7,774 nt of DNA from Pseudomonadota bacterium (GCA_023422555.1 JAFAGQ010000388.1:1-7774), one strand, 5' to 3'; numbered from the stretch's first letter, positions 1 through 7,478 are shown. Notes: generated by a model from the sequence alone, not told the origin. A program made the numbers and translations.

Positions 1-28
1 AGTTTAGTATAGGCCAGATTTGATTGGA

Positions 29-826
29 ATGGATACAACAATTCAAGATAAGCATAGACGTTTCAGTGGTTTACAGCGCCTGTATGGTGAAGGCGCAACA
101 TTGCGACTTGAACAGGCACACGTCATGGTTGCGGGCATTGGCGGGGTCGGATCGTGGACGGCGGAAGCGCTGGCGCGTTCCGGTGTCGGTGAGCTGACTC
201 TGGTTGACCTTGATCACATCGCCGAATCCAACGTCAATCGGCAGATTCACGCACTAACGGATACGCTGGGGCAGGCCAAGATTCAGGCCATGGCAGACCG
301 GATTGGTGGCATCAATCCTGACTGTCGGGTCAATGTGGTGGATGATTTTATCGGACCGGAAAATGCCGACGCCTTGCTGCAGGCCAGGCCCGTCAGTGTT
401 TTGGTGGACGCAACCGATCAGGTACCGGCGAAGATCGCCATGGTGCTGGCCTGCCAGCGGCACAAGGTGTCGCTCGTGATGTGCGGCGGGGCGGGTGGCA
501 AGCTGGATGCGTTGACCCTGAAGGCGGGCGATCTTTCCATGGCGCACAATGATGCTCTCCTCGCGCGTATTCGCCAGCAATTGCGCAAACAACACGGCTT
601 TCCCAAAGGTTCAGATCGAAACGGCAAGGCCTTGCGCAAACCACCCGTCATGCGGGTATTTACACTGTGGTTTGACCAACCGGCAATCCTGCCGCAGGCC
701 TGGAGCGAAGAAGAGGGCGACATATTGCAGGGACTCTCGTGTGCAGGTTATGGTTCAGCGGTGACGGTCACGGCTGCGATGGGCATGGCAGCAGCAGGTG
801 AAGCCATTCGCCGGATTCTGGCCTGA
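29..826 (+). CDS. tcdA: tRNA threonylcarbamoyladenosine dehydratase (TcdA/CsdL)
   Basis: This 265-residue cytoplasmic E1-like (ThiF/MoeB/HesA fold) enzyme is expected to use ATP to dehydrate t6A to cyclic ct6A at position 37 of ANN-decoding tRNAs; in E. coli it is linked to the CsdA-CsdE sulfur system. The family is recognised from the N-terminal RLYGEG segment (about residues 18-23), the glycine-rich nucleotide loop GIGGVGSW (36-43), NVNRQIHAL (68-76), the NPDCRVNVVDDF stretch (96-107), DATDQ (127-131), GGAGG (153-157) and the C-terminal CAGYGS (238-243); all align by eye with E. coli TcdA and the length is typical. The ATG at 29 is chosen as start, although no good ribosome binding site precedes it. 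An in-frame TTG at 20, with AGG at 11-13 six bases upstream, would add three residues and cannot be excluded. The gene stands alone here, and its promoter is probably at or beyond the left edge. Confidence 0.95.
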   Translation: MDTTIQDKHRRFSGLQRLYGEGATLRLEQAHVMVAGIGGVGSWTAEALARSGVGELTLVDLDHIAESNVNRQIHALTDTLGQAKIQAMADRIGGINPDCRVNVVDDFIGPENADALLQARPVSVLVDATDQVPAKIAMVLACQRHKVSLVMCGGAGGKLDALTLKAGDLSMAHNDALLARIRQQLRKQHGFPKGSDRNGKALRKPPVMRVFTLWFDQPAILPQAWSEEEGDILQGLSCAGYGSAVTVTAAMGMAAAGEAIRRILA

Positions 827-883
827 CAGAGTTGCGCTGCGTATGGGCTTGTCGTTGCATCGAAGGAGCGAATCAAGCCAGAT

Positions 884-908
884 GCCATAGCAAGAATGTG
901 GCCTTTTT
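884..908 (+). terminator. Probable Rho-independent terminator of tcdA
   Basis: A six-pair stem (GCCATA at 884-889 with TGTGGC at 897-902, one U-G wobble) encloses a seven-base loop and is followed by C and a run of five T at 904-908. It lies 58 bases after the tcdA stop codon and before the next promoter, which is where a terminator is expected. The stem is short, so efficiency is uncertain. A further inverted pair (GGCTTG 846-851 with CAAGCC 874-879) lies just upstream and could add structure to the 3' end. Confidence 0.45.
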
Positions 909-919
909 CTGCTAGCCTG

Positions 920-937
920 TGTCGTGAATCAACGACA
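920..937. repeat. Short inverted repeat upstream of the DUF2239 promoter
   Basis: TGTCGT (920-925) and ACGACA (932-937) form a perfect 6-bp inverted repeat around six central bases. It lies about 27 bp upstream of the putative -35 element of the DUF2239 gene, so it could be a small protein-binding site. It could also be chance, because six-base arms are common. Apart from this and the terminator, I see nothing in 827-946. Confidence 0.25.
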
Positions 938-946
938 ATCGCAGTT

Positions 947-992
947 ATTTTATCCGGGTAATATTGAATTATATATTATACCCGGGTAATAT
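947..992. promoter_or_regulatory. Tandem pair of 18-bp palindromic operator-like sites
   Basis: Two 18-bp sequences at 947-964 (ATTTTATCCGGGTAATAT) and 975-992 (ATTATACCCGGGTAATAT) agree at 16 of 18 positions and start 28 bp apart. Each is itself an imperfect palindrome, matching its reverse complement at 14 of 18 positions around a CCGG core. The exact shared block CCGGGTAATATT (954-965, 982-993) runs past each unit by one base. The sites flank or overlap the putative promoter elements of the DUF2239 gene, as a repressor operator pair would. The binding protein is unknown; the downstream gene product itself is one candidate (inference). Confidence 0.6.
964..992 (+). promoter_or_regulatory. 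Putative sigma70 promoter of the DUF2239 gene
   Basis: TTGAAT (964-969, four of six matches to TTGACA) and TAATAT (987-992, four of six matches to TATAAT) are separated by the optimal 17 bases. Transcription would start near 999, giving a leader of about 27 bases before the GTG at 1026. The -10 hexamer is the right arm of the second palindromic site and the -35 overlaps the end of the first, so a protein bound there should block RNA polymerase. The region is AT-rich, so other -10 choices such as TATTAT at 974-979 exist. Confidence 0.45.
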
Positions 993-1014
993 TCTGAATG
1001 TGTTTTCATACTTC

Positions 1015-1019
1015 AGGAG
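1015..1019 (+). promoter_or_regulatory. Ribosome binding site fixing the DUF2239 GTG start
   Basis: AGGAG lies six bases before the GTG at 1026. This ideal spacing is the main reason for accepting a GTG start for the DUF2239 gene. Confidence 0.75.
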
Positions 1020-1025
1020 ACTGTC

Positions 1026-1628
1026 GTGACAGCTCATCCCTCCCGCTATACCGTATTCCAGGGCCACCATAAACTGGGCTCGGGTTCTTTGTCCGAGATG
1101 GCCGATGTTTATCGGACTGCACATGCCTCATCCTCAGACACCGTACTGATTTTCGATGATGGTACCGGCAGGTCCATTGATTTTGATTTGCGATTGAGCC
1201 CTGCTCAGTTGCAGGCGCTGGAAAATAGCGCTGCTACTCAATCCGCACAGACGGCTGATGAAGAAGAAGAGACCGAATCAGCCGGGCAGACACGTCGCCG
1301 AGGTCGTCCGAAGCTGGGCGTGGTGTCGCGCGAGGTGACTCTCTTGCCCAGACATTGGGAATGGCTGGCAGCGCAGCCTGGCGGTGCCTCCGTCGCCCTG
1401 CGCAAGCTCGTGGAATCTGCCCGGGTCAGGCTGGCGGATCGCGATGCGAAACGTCAGGCACAAGAGCGCGCCTACCAATTCATGCTTGCGATGGGGGGCG
1501 ACTTGCCGGGTTATGAAGAAGCGTCGCGAGCCTTGTTTGCTGACGACCAGGCTGCGCTGGAGTCTCACCTTGCAGCGTGGCCCGCCGACGTGCGCGAGCA
1601 CGCGCTCAGGCTCGCTGCCCTGTCTTGA
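1026..1628 (+). CDS. DUF2239 family protein, possible DNA-binding autoregulator
   Basis: A complete 200-residue protein with no signal peptide or membrane segment, so probably cytoplasmic. It is recognised as DUF2239 by its core RRRGRPKLGVVSREVTLL (90-107) continuing into LPRHWEWLAAQPGGASVALR (107-126), and by the C-terminal EEASRALFA and WPADVREHALRLA segments; length is normal for the family. No function is established. Visible parts are an N-terminal domain with FDDGTGRSIDFDL (43-55), an acidic linker (DEEEETE, 78-84), an AT-hook-like RRRGRPKLG (90-98), then a predicted strand-helix-helix (about 100-135) resembling a ribbon-helix-helix, and a helical C-terminus. Translation starts at GTG, supported by AGGAG six bases upstream. 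The gene is monocistronic and converges on the uvrA gene. The tandem palindromes over its promoter suggest tight, perhaps self-directed, repression; that role is inference. Confidence 0.85.
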   Translation: MTAHPSRYTVFQGHHKLGSGSLSEMADVYRTAHASSSDTVLIFDDGTGRSIDFDLRLSPAQLQALENSAATQSAQTADEEEETESAGQTRRRGRPKLGVVSREVTLLPRHWEWLAAQPGGASVALRKLVESARVRLADRDAKRQAQERAYQFMLAMGGDLPGYEEASRALFADDQAALESHLAAWPADVREHALRLAALS

Positions 1629-1664
1629 TTTGCATTGACCCGTCCTTGATTGGCATTGACTCGT
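1624..1664. repeat. 21-bp imperfect tandem duplication over the DUF2239 stop
   Basis: The 20-base unit CTTGATTTGCATTGACCCGT (1624-1643) recurs as CTTGATTGGCATTGACTCGT (1645-1664) with 18 of 20 identities and a period of 21 bases. The first copy contains the TGA stop of the DUF2239 gene (1626-1628). The core GCATTGAC appears a third time at 1697-1704. No function is evident; it looks like a small slippage duplication. Confidence 0.6.
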
Positions 1665-1707
1665 AATAGGGAGTAGATGCGACGCGGCAACCCGCCGCAT
1701 TGACATC

Positions 1708-1742
1708 GACACTGCCCGGCCCGGTTTGAACCGGGCAGTGTC
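1708..1742. terminator. Perfect 12-bp stem-loop between convergent genes
   Basis: GACACTGCCCGG (1708-1719) pairs perfectly with CCGGGCAGTGTC (1731-1742) around an 11-base loop. It sits between the stops of the convergent DUF2239 gene (1628) and uvrA gene (1769), where a bidirectional terminator or mRNA 3'-end structure would be expected. No T tract follows on either strand, so it is not a textbook intrinsic terminator. An alternative smaller hairpin, CCCGGT (1720-1725) with ACCGGG (1730-1735), excludes part of the large stem. A weak five-pair hairpin (1684-1698) lies beside it. Confidence 0.5.
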
Positions 1743-1768
1743 AATTCAAGTGTCGGGGTCAGTTATCG

Positions 1769-4700
1769 TCAGCTTGCTGTTTCGGTTTCGTTGGTACGAC
1801 TCAGAAACTCTTCCAATACCACGCCCGTATGTGAAACGGATTTTTTGGCGATGATATCCTGCACGGATCCCATGGCCACGACCTGTCCGCCGCCATTGCC
1901 GCCTTCCGGCCCCATGTCGACAATCCAGTCGGCTTCCGCCATGATGTCCAGGTTATGCTCAATGACCACCACGGTATTGCCGGCCTGTACAAGTCTGTGC
2001 AGAACGATAATGAGCTTTTCCACATCCGCCATGGACAGACCCACAGTAGGTTCATCCAGCACGTAGAGCGTATGCGGTCTGCGCGAGGCCCTGCCGGTTT
2101 TGATGACGCCTTCATCCAATCGGGCTTTCACCAGCTCCGACACCAGCTTGATCCGCTGGGCTTCGCCGCCGGATAGCGTGGGAGAAGGCTGTCCCAGCGT
2201 GAGGTAACCCAGCCCAACGTCCTGCAACAGCTGCAATGACCGTTTGACCTTTGGATGGGAGGCGAAATAGGGAATCGCATCATCGACTTCCATTTTCAGC
2301 ACTTCGCCCACATGTTTTTCCCGCAAGCGGATAGCCAGGGTGTCCGGGTTGAAGCGGTCACCCCCGCAGGCTTCGCAAGGTACTTTGACGTCAGGCAGGA
2401 AGCTCATTTCAATGGTGCGCATACCCTGTCCTTCGCAGATCGGGCAGCGCCCGTCGCCCGTATTGAATGAGAAACGTGATGAACTCCAGCCGCGGATTTT
2501 GGCGTCACGGGTCTCTGCAAACTGCCTGCGTACGTCATCCCAGAAACCAATATAGGTAGCGGGGCAGGAACGAGGTGTCTTGCCAATAGGTGTCTGGTCA
2601 ACTTCCAGAACGCGTTCCAGACTTTCCCAGCCCGTAATTTCGCTGCAACCGTGCCAGGGCTTGGGATGTTTGGCTCCCACGACACCTTTGAGACTGTCCA
2701 GCAGCACGTCTCTGGCCAGCGAAGATTTCCCTGAGCCCGAAACGCCCGTAATCACACTAAGGCGACCCTTAGGAATGCGCACATCAACATTCTGCAGATT
2801 ATGCAAATCGGCGCCATGAATCTGGATGAATTCCGTTTCCCCGTTCGCTGGCTGTCCTGGCTGCAGTGGGTGCTGCATTGGATGCGCCAGATATCGTCCC
2901 GTCAGTGACTGTGTATTGGCAATAATATCGTCATAGGTTCCCTGGGCGACCACGGTGCCGCCGCGTACGCCCGCTCCGGGACCAATATCGATGATGTGTT
3001 CCGCGCGACGAATGGTGTCATCATCGTGCTCCACAACCACCAGCGTATTGCCGTTACCTTCCAGTCTCGACAGCGCGTTGAGCAGGATCCGGTTGTCCCG
3101 CGGATGCAGACCAATGGTGGGTTCATCCAGGATGTAGCAGACACCCTGCAGATTCGACCCGAGCTGGGCTGCCAGTCGGATACGTTGCGCTTCTCCGCCA
3201 GACAACGTGGGGGCGGAGCGGTCCAGTCCGAGATAGCCCAGACCCACTTCTTCCATGAATGCCAGGCGGCTTCGGATTTCATTCAGAATGTCGCGTGCAA
3301 TGTCGGCATCGCGTCCTTTCAGAACCAGGCCAGCGAAAAACGTATGTGCCTCGCTGACGGGCAACGCAGCAAGGTCCGCGATGCTGCGATCTTTCCACCT
3401 GACAGCAAGGGCGTTGCGATTCAGGCGCTGTCCGTGACATGTCGGGCAGGCCTGCAGTTCCTGTTCTTCCTCATCGGACAGATTCTTCCAGTATTCTTCT
3501 TCACCGGTTTGTTCTTCATCAAAGCCGCTGAGTTTCAGACCCGTGCCGAAACACGATGTGCACCAGCCGTGCTTGGAGTTATAGGAGAACAGACGTGGGT
3601 CAGGTTCGGGGAAACTCGTACCGCAGGAAGGGCAGGCGCGTTTGGTAGAGAAATGCTGCTGCTCCAGCTGGCTTGCCTGCAGGGGATCTGAAGGGTCCAG
3701 GTCCAGAATGATACTCATGGTACCGTGACCGGTTTCCAGTGCGCTTTGCAGTGCTTCCCTGAGTTTGGCTTCCGAAGAGGCACCAATCACCAGGTCTGCC
3801 ACCGGCAATTCAATTGTGTGTTCTTTGTAGCGATCCAGCCGTGGCCAGGGTTTGACCGGAACGAAATCGCCGTCTACGCGCAAGTGCGTATAGCCTTTTC
3901 CTTCCGCCCATTTGGCGAGGTCCGTGTAGTAGCCTTTGCGCGCGGTGACCAGCGGGGCCAGCACGCCGATATGACGGCCTTTGCACTGGCTCATAATGCG
4001 CGCAAAAATCTGTTCCTGGGATTGCGGTTCTACCGCGACCTGACAATCGGGACAGTACTGGGTGCCCAGCTTCACATAAAGCAGACGCAGGAAGTGATGG
4101 GTTTCCGTCATGGTGCCAACGGTGGACTTGCGACCACCGCGACTGGTGCGCTGTTCGATGGCAACGGTAGGTGGTATGCCATAGATAGCGTCAACGTCGG
4201 GCTTGCCCGCGGGCTGCACCACCGCGCGGGCGTAGGCGTTCAATGATTCAAGATAGCGTCGCTGTCCTTCGTTGAAAAGGATGTCAAAAGCCAGCGTCGA
4301 CTTGCCCGAACCTGAAACGCCGGTGATGACCGTGAAGGTATTATGCGGAATGTGGACGTTGATGCCTTTGAGGTTATGTTCCTTCGCATTCAGAATATCA
4401 ATTTTGGACGGCGTATCCCGTTGCACGGTCAGTGCGGTGGTGCCTGCATACTCGGTGTGCGGTTCCTGTAGCACAGCGGATGCGCTCACGATAATGTCGC
4501 TTTCGTATTCGCGCAGTGCGGTGCCGGTATGCGAGGCGGTGACCTGCGTAACGCTGGCCGGCGTCCCCTGAGCCACAACCAGACCACCATCCACGCCACC
4601 TTCAGGGCCCAGGTCGATAAGCCAGTCTGCTGCACGAATGACATCCAGATTATGTTCGATAACAAGCAGCGAGTGGCCGGCCGCAAGCAGTTTGCGAAAC

Positions 4701-7468
4701 GCACCCATGAGACGGGAGACATCATCAAAATGCAGGCCCGTGGTGGGTTCATCGAACAGGAACAGGCTGCCTTTTTTGGCAACTTTCGCCGATGAAATGC
4801 CGCTTCTTGCCGCTTCGGCCAGATGGCCGGCGAGCTTGAGACGCTGCGCTTCGCCACCAGACAGCGTGGGTACAGGCTGGCCAAGCTTGAGGTATTCCAG
4901 CCCTACATCTATAAGAGGAGACAGACTAGTCTGTACATCGCGCAGGCCTTTGAAGAAACTCAGTGCTTCACTGACCGTCATATCCAGTACTTCGTCGATG
5001 GATGCACTGTTGCCCAGATGTTCTACGCGCACTTCCAGAATTTCAGGACGGAAGCGTTTGCCATCACAGTCGGGGCAGCGGATATAAACGTCGGAGAGAA
5101 ACTGCATTTCAACATGTTCAAAACCCGTTCCGCCACAAGTGGGGCAGCGACCATCGCCACTGTTGAAAGAGAAGGTGCCTGCCGTATAGCCACGCTCGCG
5201 CGACACGGGAGCCTGGGAGAAGAGCTTGCGGATGGCGTCAAATGCGCCCACGTAACTGGCCGGATTCGATCTGGCCGTTTTGCCGATAGGGCTTTGATCG
5301 ACCATGACAACATTGGCAATCTGTTCTGCGCCCAGCAGACGGGTGAACGTTCCGGGCGCTTCGGTTGGCCGCCCGAAATGTTTGAGCAGCGCCGGATACA
5401 GTACATCCTGAACAAGCGTGGATTTTCCTGAACCGGATACGCCAGTGAGGCAGACCAGCCGTCCCAGTGGGATTGATACATCCACGTTCTGCAGATTGTT
5501 TGCGCTGACGCCTTCGATAATCAGTCTGGGTGTGTTGTTATGTACCGGCATGGGGCGAGGGGCCTCAACCCGCAACTGCCCATTCAGATAGCGTCCGGTC
5601 AGCGAACTGCCTTCGCGAAGTTTTTGCGGGGTGCCATCAAAAACAATCTGTCCGCCGCGTTCACCGGGCCCTGGCCCGATATCCAGAATCCGGTCGGCCG
5701 CAATCATGACTTGCGGATCGTGTTCCACCACGACCAGCGTATTGCCTGCATCGCGCAATCGATGCAGGACCTGTACGATGCGATGCATATCGCGCGGATG
5801 CAGACCGATGGACGGTTCATCCAGCACAAACAATGTATTGACCAGAGAGGTGCCCAGCGCAGTCGTCAAATTGATGCGTTGTACTTCTCCGCCAGATAAG
5901 GTACGGCTTTGCCGGTCCAGGCTCAGATAACCCAGACCGACATTGCACAGAAAATCCAGCCGGCTGCGTATTTCATTGAGGACCAGTTCCATGGCGCTGT
6001 CCATGAATACGGACAGTTCCAGTCCGGCAAAGAACTCACGCACCTGCGAAATGGGCAATCGCATCAGATCGTGGATATTCAGACCATTCAGGGCGTTCAG
6101 TTGCGCGTGGGACCATTTGGCATGCACCGGCATGAACCGGGTGTAACTGCCCATGATATTGTCTTCTACCGGTGCATCGCCGATGCGCCAGAGCGTGGCA
6201 TCGGGTTTCAGACGCGAGCCCTGGCAGGCGGGGCAGGGTGTGTAGCTGCGATACTTGGACAGCAGAACCCTTACATGCATTTTGTACGATTTGGTTTCCA
6301 GCCAGTCGAAAAAGCGCTGCACGCCATACCACTGGTGTTTCCAGGCGGAGGGTCCGCCTTTCCACTCGGGATCGCCATATAGGACCCAGTGACGCTCGGC
6401 CTCATTAAGCTGTTTCCAGGGCGTATCGGTACGAATTCCCGCTTTCCTGGCGTATTGCATCATTTCGGTCTGACATTCGCTATAGCTGGGCGTTTGCCAC
6501 GGCTTGACTGCGCCTTCCTGCAGTGTTTTGGTTTCGTCAGGAATAACCAGACCGAAGTCTATGCCCATGGCCCGGCCAAAGCCGCGGCAGGTCTCACACG
6601 CACCCAGCGGGGAGTTGAACGAAAATGTACTGGGCAGGGGATTGGAATACGTAATATCACAATTGGCGCAATGCAGCTGCTCGCTGAACTTCCAGGTTTC
6701 CAGCGGGTTGCTGTCATTATCGACGGCATAAATGGTGCACATGCCCGAACCGTAACGAAGGCACGCTTCCAGTCCTTCAATGACGCGGCTCTTTTCTGCC
6801 GTGGAAAAACGCAGACGATCCTGTACGACATGCAGGACTCGAGTGATTTCCACTTTCTGGGTCTTGCTTTTGCCTTTTCCTTTGGCTTTGGCATCAACCG
6901 TCACGCTGCGCTCTTCTTCGGCATGGACCCGTGTGTATCCCTGTTGTTCAAGGTACTGACGGACTTCGTCTTCTGAGTAATTGCCGGGTACAACGACTGG
7001 GAAAGTGAGAATCAGGCGCGGATCGCCCAGGGCTGGCGTCGTGTCGGCCAGAAACGCATAGATGGTATCGGGATTGTCCTTGCGGACTTCGGTCGCGCAT
7101 TGCCGGCAATACAGTCGGGCGGCCCGCGCAAAGAGCAGCTTGATATGATCGTTCATTTCGGTCATGGTACCGACCGAACTACGGGAATTGCGAACCGGAT
7201 TGGTCTGATCGATGGCGATCGCAGGCAGGATACCTTCAATGCGATCGGCCTGCGGTTTATCCATGCGGTCCAGAAACTGGCGCGCGTAAGGTGAGAATGT
7301 TTCTACATATTTGCGCTGGCCCTCGGCGTAGAGCGTATCAAAAGCCAGAGAGCTTTTACCGGAACCGGAAACTCCTGTAATGACCACGAATTCGCCCGTA
7401 TTGAAAGAGACGTCGAGATTTTTGAGATTGTTTTGTCTGGCGCCGAAAATCCGGATTTGCGAACTCAT
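1769..7468 (-). CDS. uvrA: Double-length (tandem fusion, class III-type) UvrA
   Basis: This 1899-residue protein is about twice the size of ordinary UvrA (about 940) and holds two UvrA units head to tail. UvrA is the ATP-dependent damage-recognition ABC protein of nucleotide excision repair and loads UvrB; it acts as a dimer, so the fusion may fold as a built-in dimer. All four ATPase sites look intact: Walker A TGVSGSGKS at about 31, 675, 1049 and 1574; LSGGE at 524, 869, 1422 and 1765; Walker B ending DEP at about 552, 908, 1450 and 1807; VEHD/IEHN switch histidines. Four zinc modules occur at Cys 267/270/291/294, 775/778/798/801, 1279/1282/1303/1306 and 1675/1678/1698/1701. The junction is near 985-1020. 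The first signature is LSGGEVQR rather than LSGGEAQR. The C-terminal unit lacks most of the insertion domain. An ATG at 7498 would add ten residues but has no ribosome binding site. Such fusions are known in some bacteria beside an ordinary uvrA; whether this genome has one cannot be seen. Confidence 0.95.
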   Translation of the reverse strand: MSSQIRIFGARQNNLKNLDVSFNTGEFVVITGVSGSGKSSLAFDTLYAEGQRKYVETFSPYARQFLDRMDKPQADRIEGILPAIAIDQTNPVRNSRSSVGTMTEMNDHIKLLFARAARLYCRQCATEVRKDNPDTIYAFLADTTPALGDPRLILTFPVVVPGNYSEDEVRQYLEQQGYTRVHAEEERSVTVDAKAKGKGKSKTQKVEITRVLHVVQDRLRFSTAEKSRVIEGLEACLRYGSGMCTIYAVDNDSNPLETWKFSEQLHCANCDITYSNPLPSTFSFNSPLGACETCRGFGRAMGIDFGLVIPDETKTLQEGAVKPWQTPSYSECQTEMMQYARKAGIRTDTPWKQLNEAERHWVLYGDPEWKGGPSAWKHQWYGVQRFFDWLETKSYKMHVRVLLSKYRSYTPCPACQGSRLKPDATLWRIGDAPVEDNIMGSYTRFMPVHAKWSHAQLNALNGLNIHDLMRLPISQVREFFAGLELSVFMDSAMELVLNEIRSRLDFLCNVGLGYLSLDRQSRTLSGGEVQRINLTTALGTSLVNTLFVLDEPSIGLHPRDMHRIVQVLHRLRDAGNTLVVVEHDPQVMIAADRILDIGPGPGERGGQIVFDGTPQKLREGSSLTGRYLNGQLRVEAPRPMPVHNNTPRLIIEGVSANNLQNVDVSIPLGRLVCLTGVSGSGKSTLVQDVLYPALLKHFGRPTEAPGTFTRLLGAEQIANVVMVDQSPIGKTARSNPASYVGAFDAIRKLFSQAPVSRERGYTAGTFSFNSGDGRCPTCGGTGFEHVEMQFLSDVYIRCPDCDGKRFRPEILEVRVEHLGNSASIDEVLDMTVSEALSFFKGLRDVQTSLSPLIDVGLEYLKLGQPVPTLSGGEAQRLKLAGHLAEAARSGISSAKVAKKGSLFLFDEPTTGLHFDDVSRLMGAFRKLLAAGHSLLVIEHNLDVIRAADWLIDLGPEGGVDGGLVVAQGTPASVTQVTASHTGTALREYESDIIVSASAVLQEPHTEYAGTTALTVQRDTPSKIDILNAKEHNLKGINVHIPHNTFTVITGVSGSGKSTLAFDILFNEGQRRYLESLNAYARAVVQPAGKPDVDAIYGIPPTVAIEQRTSRGGRKSTVGTMTETHHFLRLLYVKLGTQYCPDCQVAVEPQSQEQIFARIMSQCKGRHIGVLAPLVTARKGYYTDLAKWAEGKGYTHLRVDGDFVPVKPWPRLDRYKEHTIELPVADLVIGASSEAKLREALQSALETGHGTMSIILDLDPSDPLQASQLEQQHFSTKRACPSCGTSFPEPDPRLFSYNSKHGWCTSCFGTGLKLSGFDEEQTGEEEYWKNLSDEEEQELQACPTCHGQRLNRNALAVRWKDRSIADLAALPVSEAHTFFAGLVLKGRDADIARDILNEIRSRLAFMEEVGLGYLGLDRSAPTLSGGEAQRIRLAAQLGSNLQGVCYILDEPTIGLHPRDNRILLNALSRLEGNGNTLVVVEHDDDTIRRAEHIIDIGPGAGVRGGTVVAQGTYDDIIANTQSLTGRYLAHPMQHPLQPGQPANGETEFIQIHGADLHNLQNVDVRIPKGRLSVITGVSGSGKSSLARDVLLDSLKGVVGAKHPKPWHGCSEITGWESLERVLEVDQTPIGKTPRSCPATYIGFWDDVRRQFAETRDAKIRGWSSSRFSFNTGDGRCPICEGQGMRTIEMSFLPDVKVPCEACGGDRFNPDTLAIRLREKHVGEVLKMEVDDAIPYFASHPKVKRSLQLLQDVGLGYLTLGQPSPTLSGGEAQRIKLVSELVKARLDEGVIKTGRASRRPHTLYVLDEPTVGLSMADVEKLIIVLHRLVQAGNTVVVIEHNLDIMAEADWIVDMGPEGGNGGGQVVAMGSVQDIIAKKSVSHTGVVLEEFLSRTNETETAS

Positions 7469-7474
7469 GAAGTG

Positions 7475-7478
7475 CTCC
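7475..7478 (-). promoter_or_regulatory. Ribosome binding site fixing the uvrA start
   Basis: On the minus strand GGAG lies six bases before the ATG at 7468. No purine-rich site precedes the upstream in-frame ATG at 7498. The resulting N-terminus, MSSQIRIFGARQNNLKNLDV, also begins as UvrA proteins normally do. Confidence 0.7.

Noticed and set aside
254..595. Minus-strand open frame inside tcdA
   Set aside because: It is antisense to conserved E1-like motifs, with no ribosome binding site or family resemblance.
1278..1712. Minus-strand open frame of 144 residues across the DUF2239 gene
   Set aside because: It lies opposite the most conserved part of DUF2239 and runs through the intergenic stem-loop; its sequence has no recognisable domain.
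2996..3691. Plus-strand open frame of 231 residues opposite uvrA
   Set aside because: It is antisense to highly conserved UvrA motifs (signature and zinc modules), matches no family I recognise, and has a composition expected of a shadow frame.
4823..5431. Plus-strand open frame of 202 residues opposite uvrA
   Set aside because: It overlaps an intact conserved UvrA domain on the other strand and shows no protein-like motif; it follows from the codon bias of uvrA.
1769..7468. Two adjacent uvrA genes, or a sequencing artefact joining them
   Set aside because: The frame is open without interruption, the linker is a plausible protein sequence, and the two halves differ too much to be an assembly duplication.
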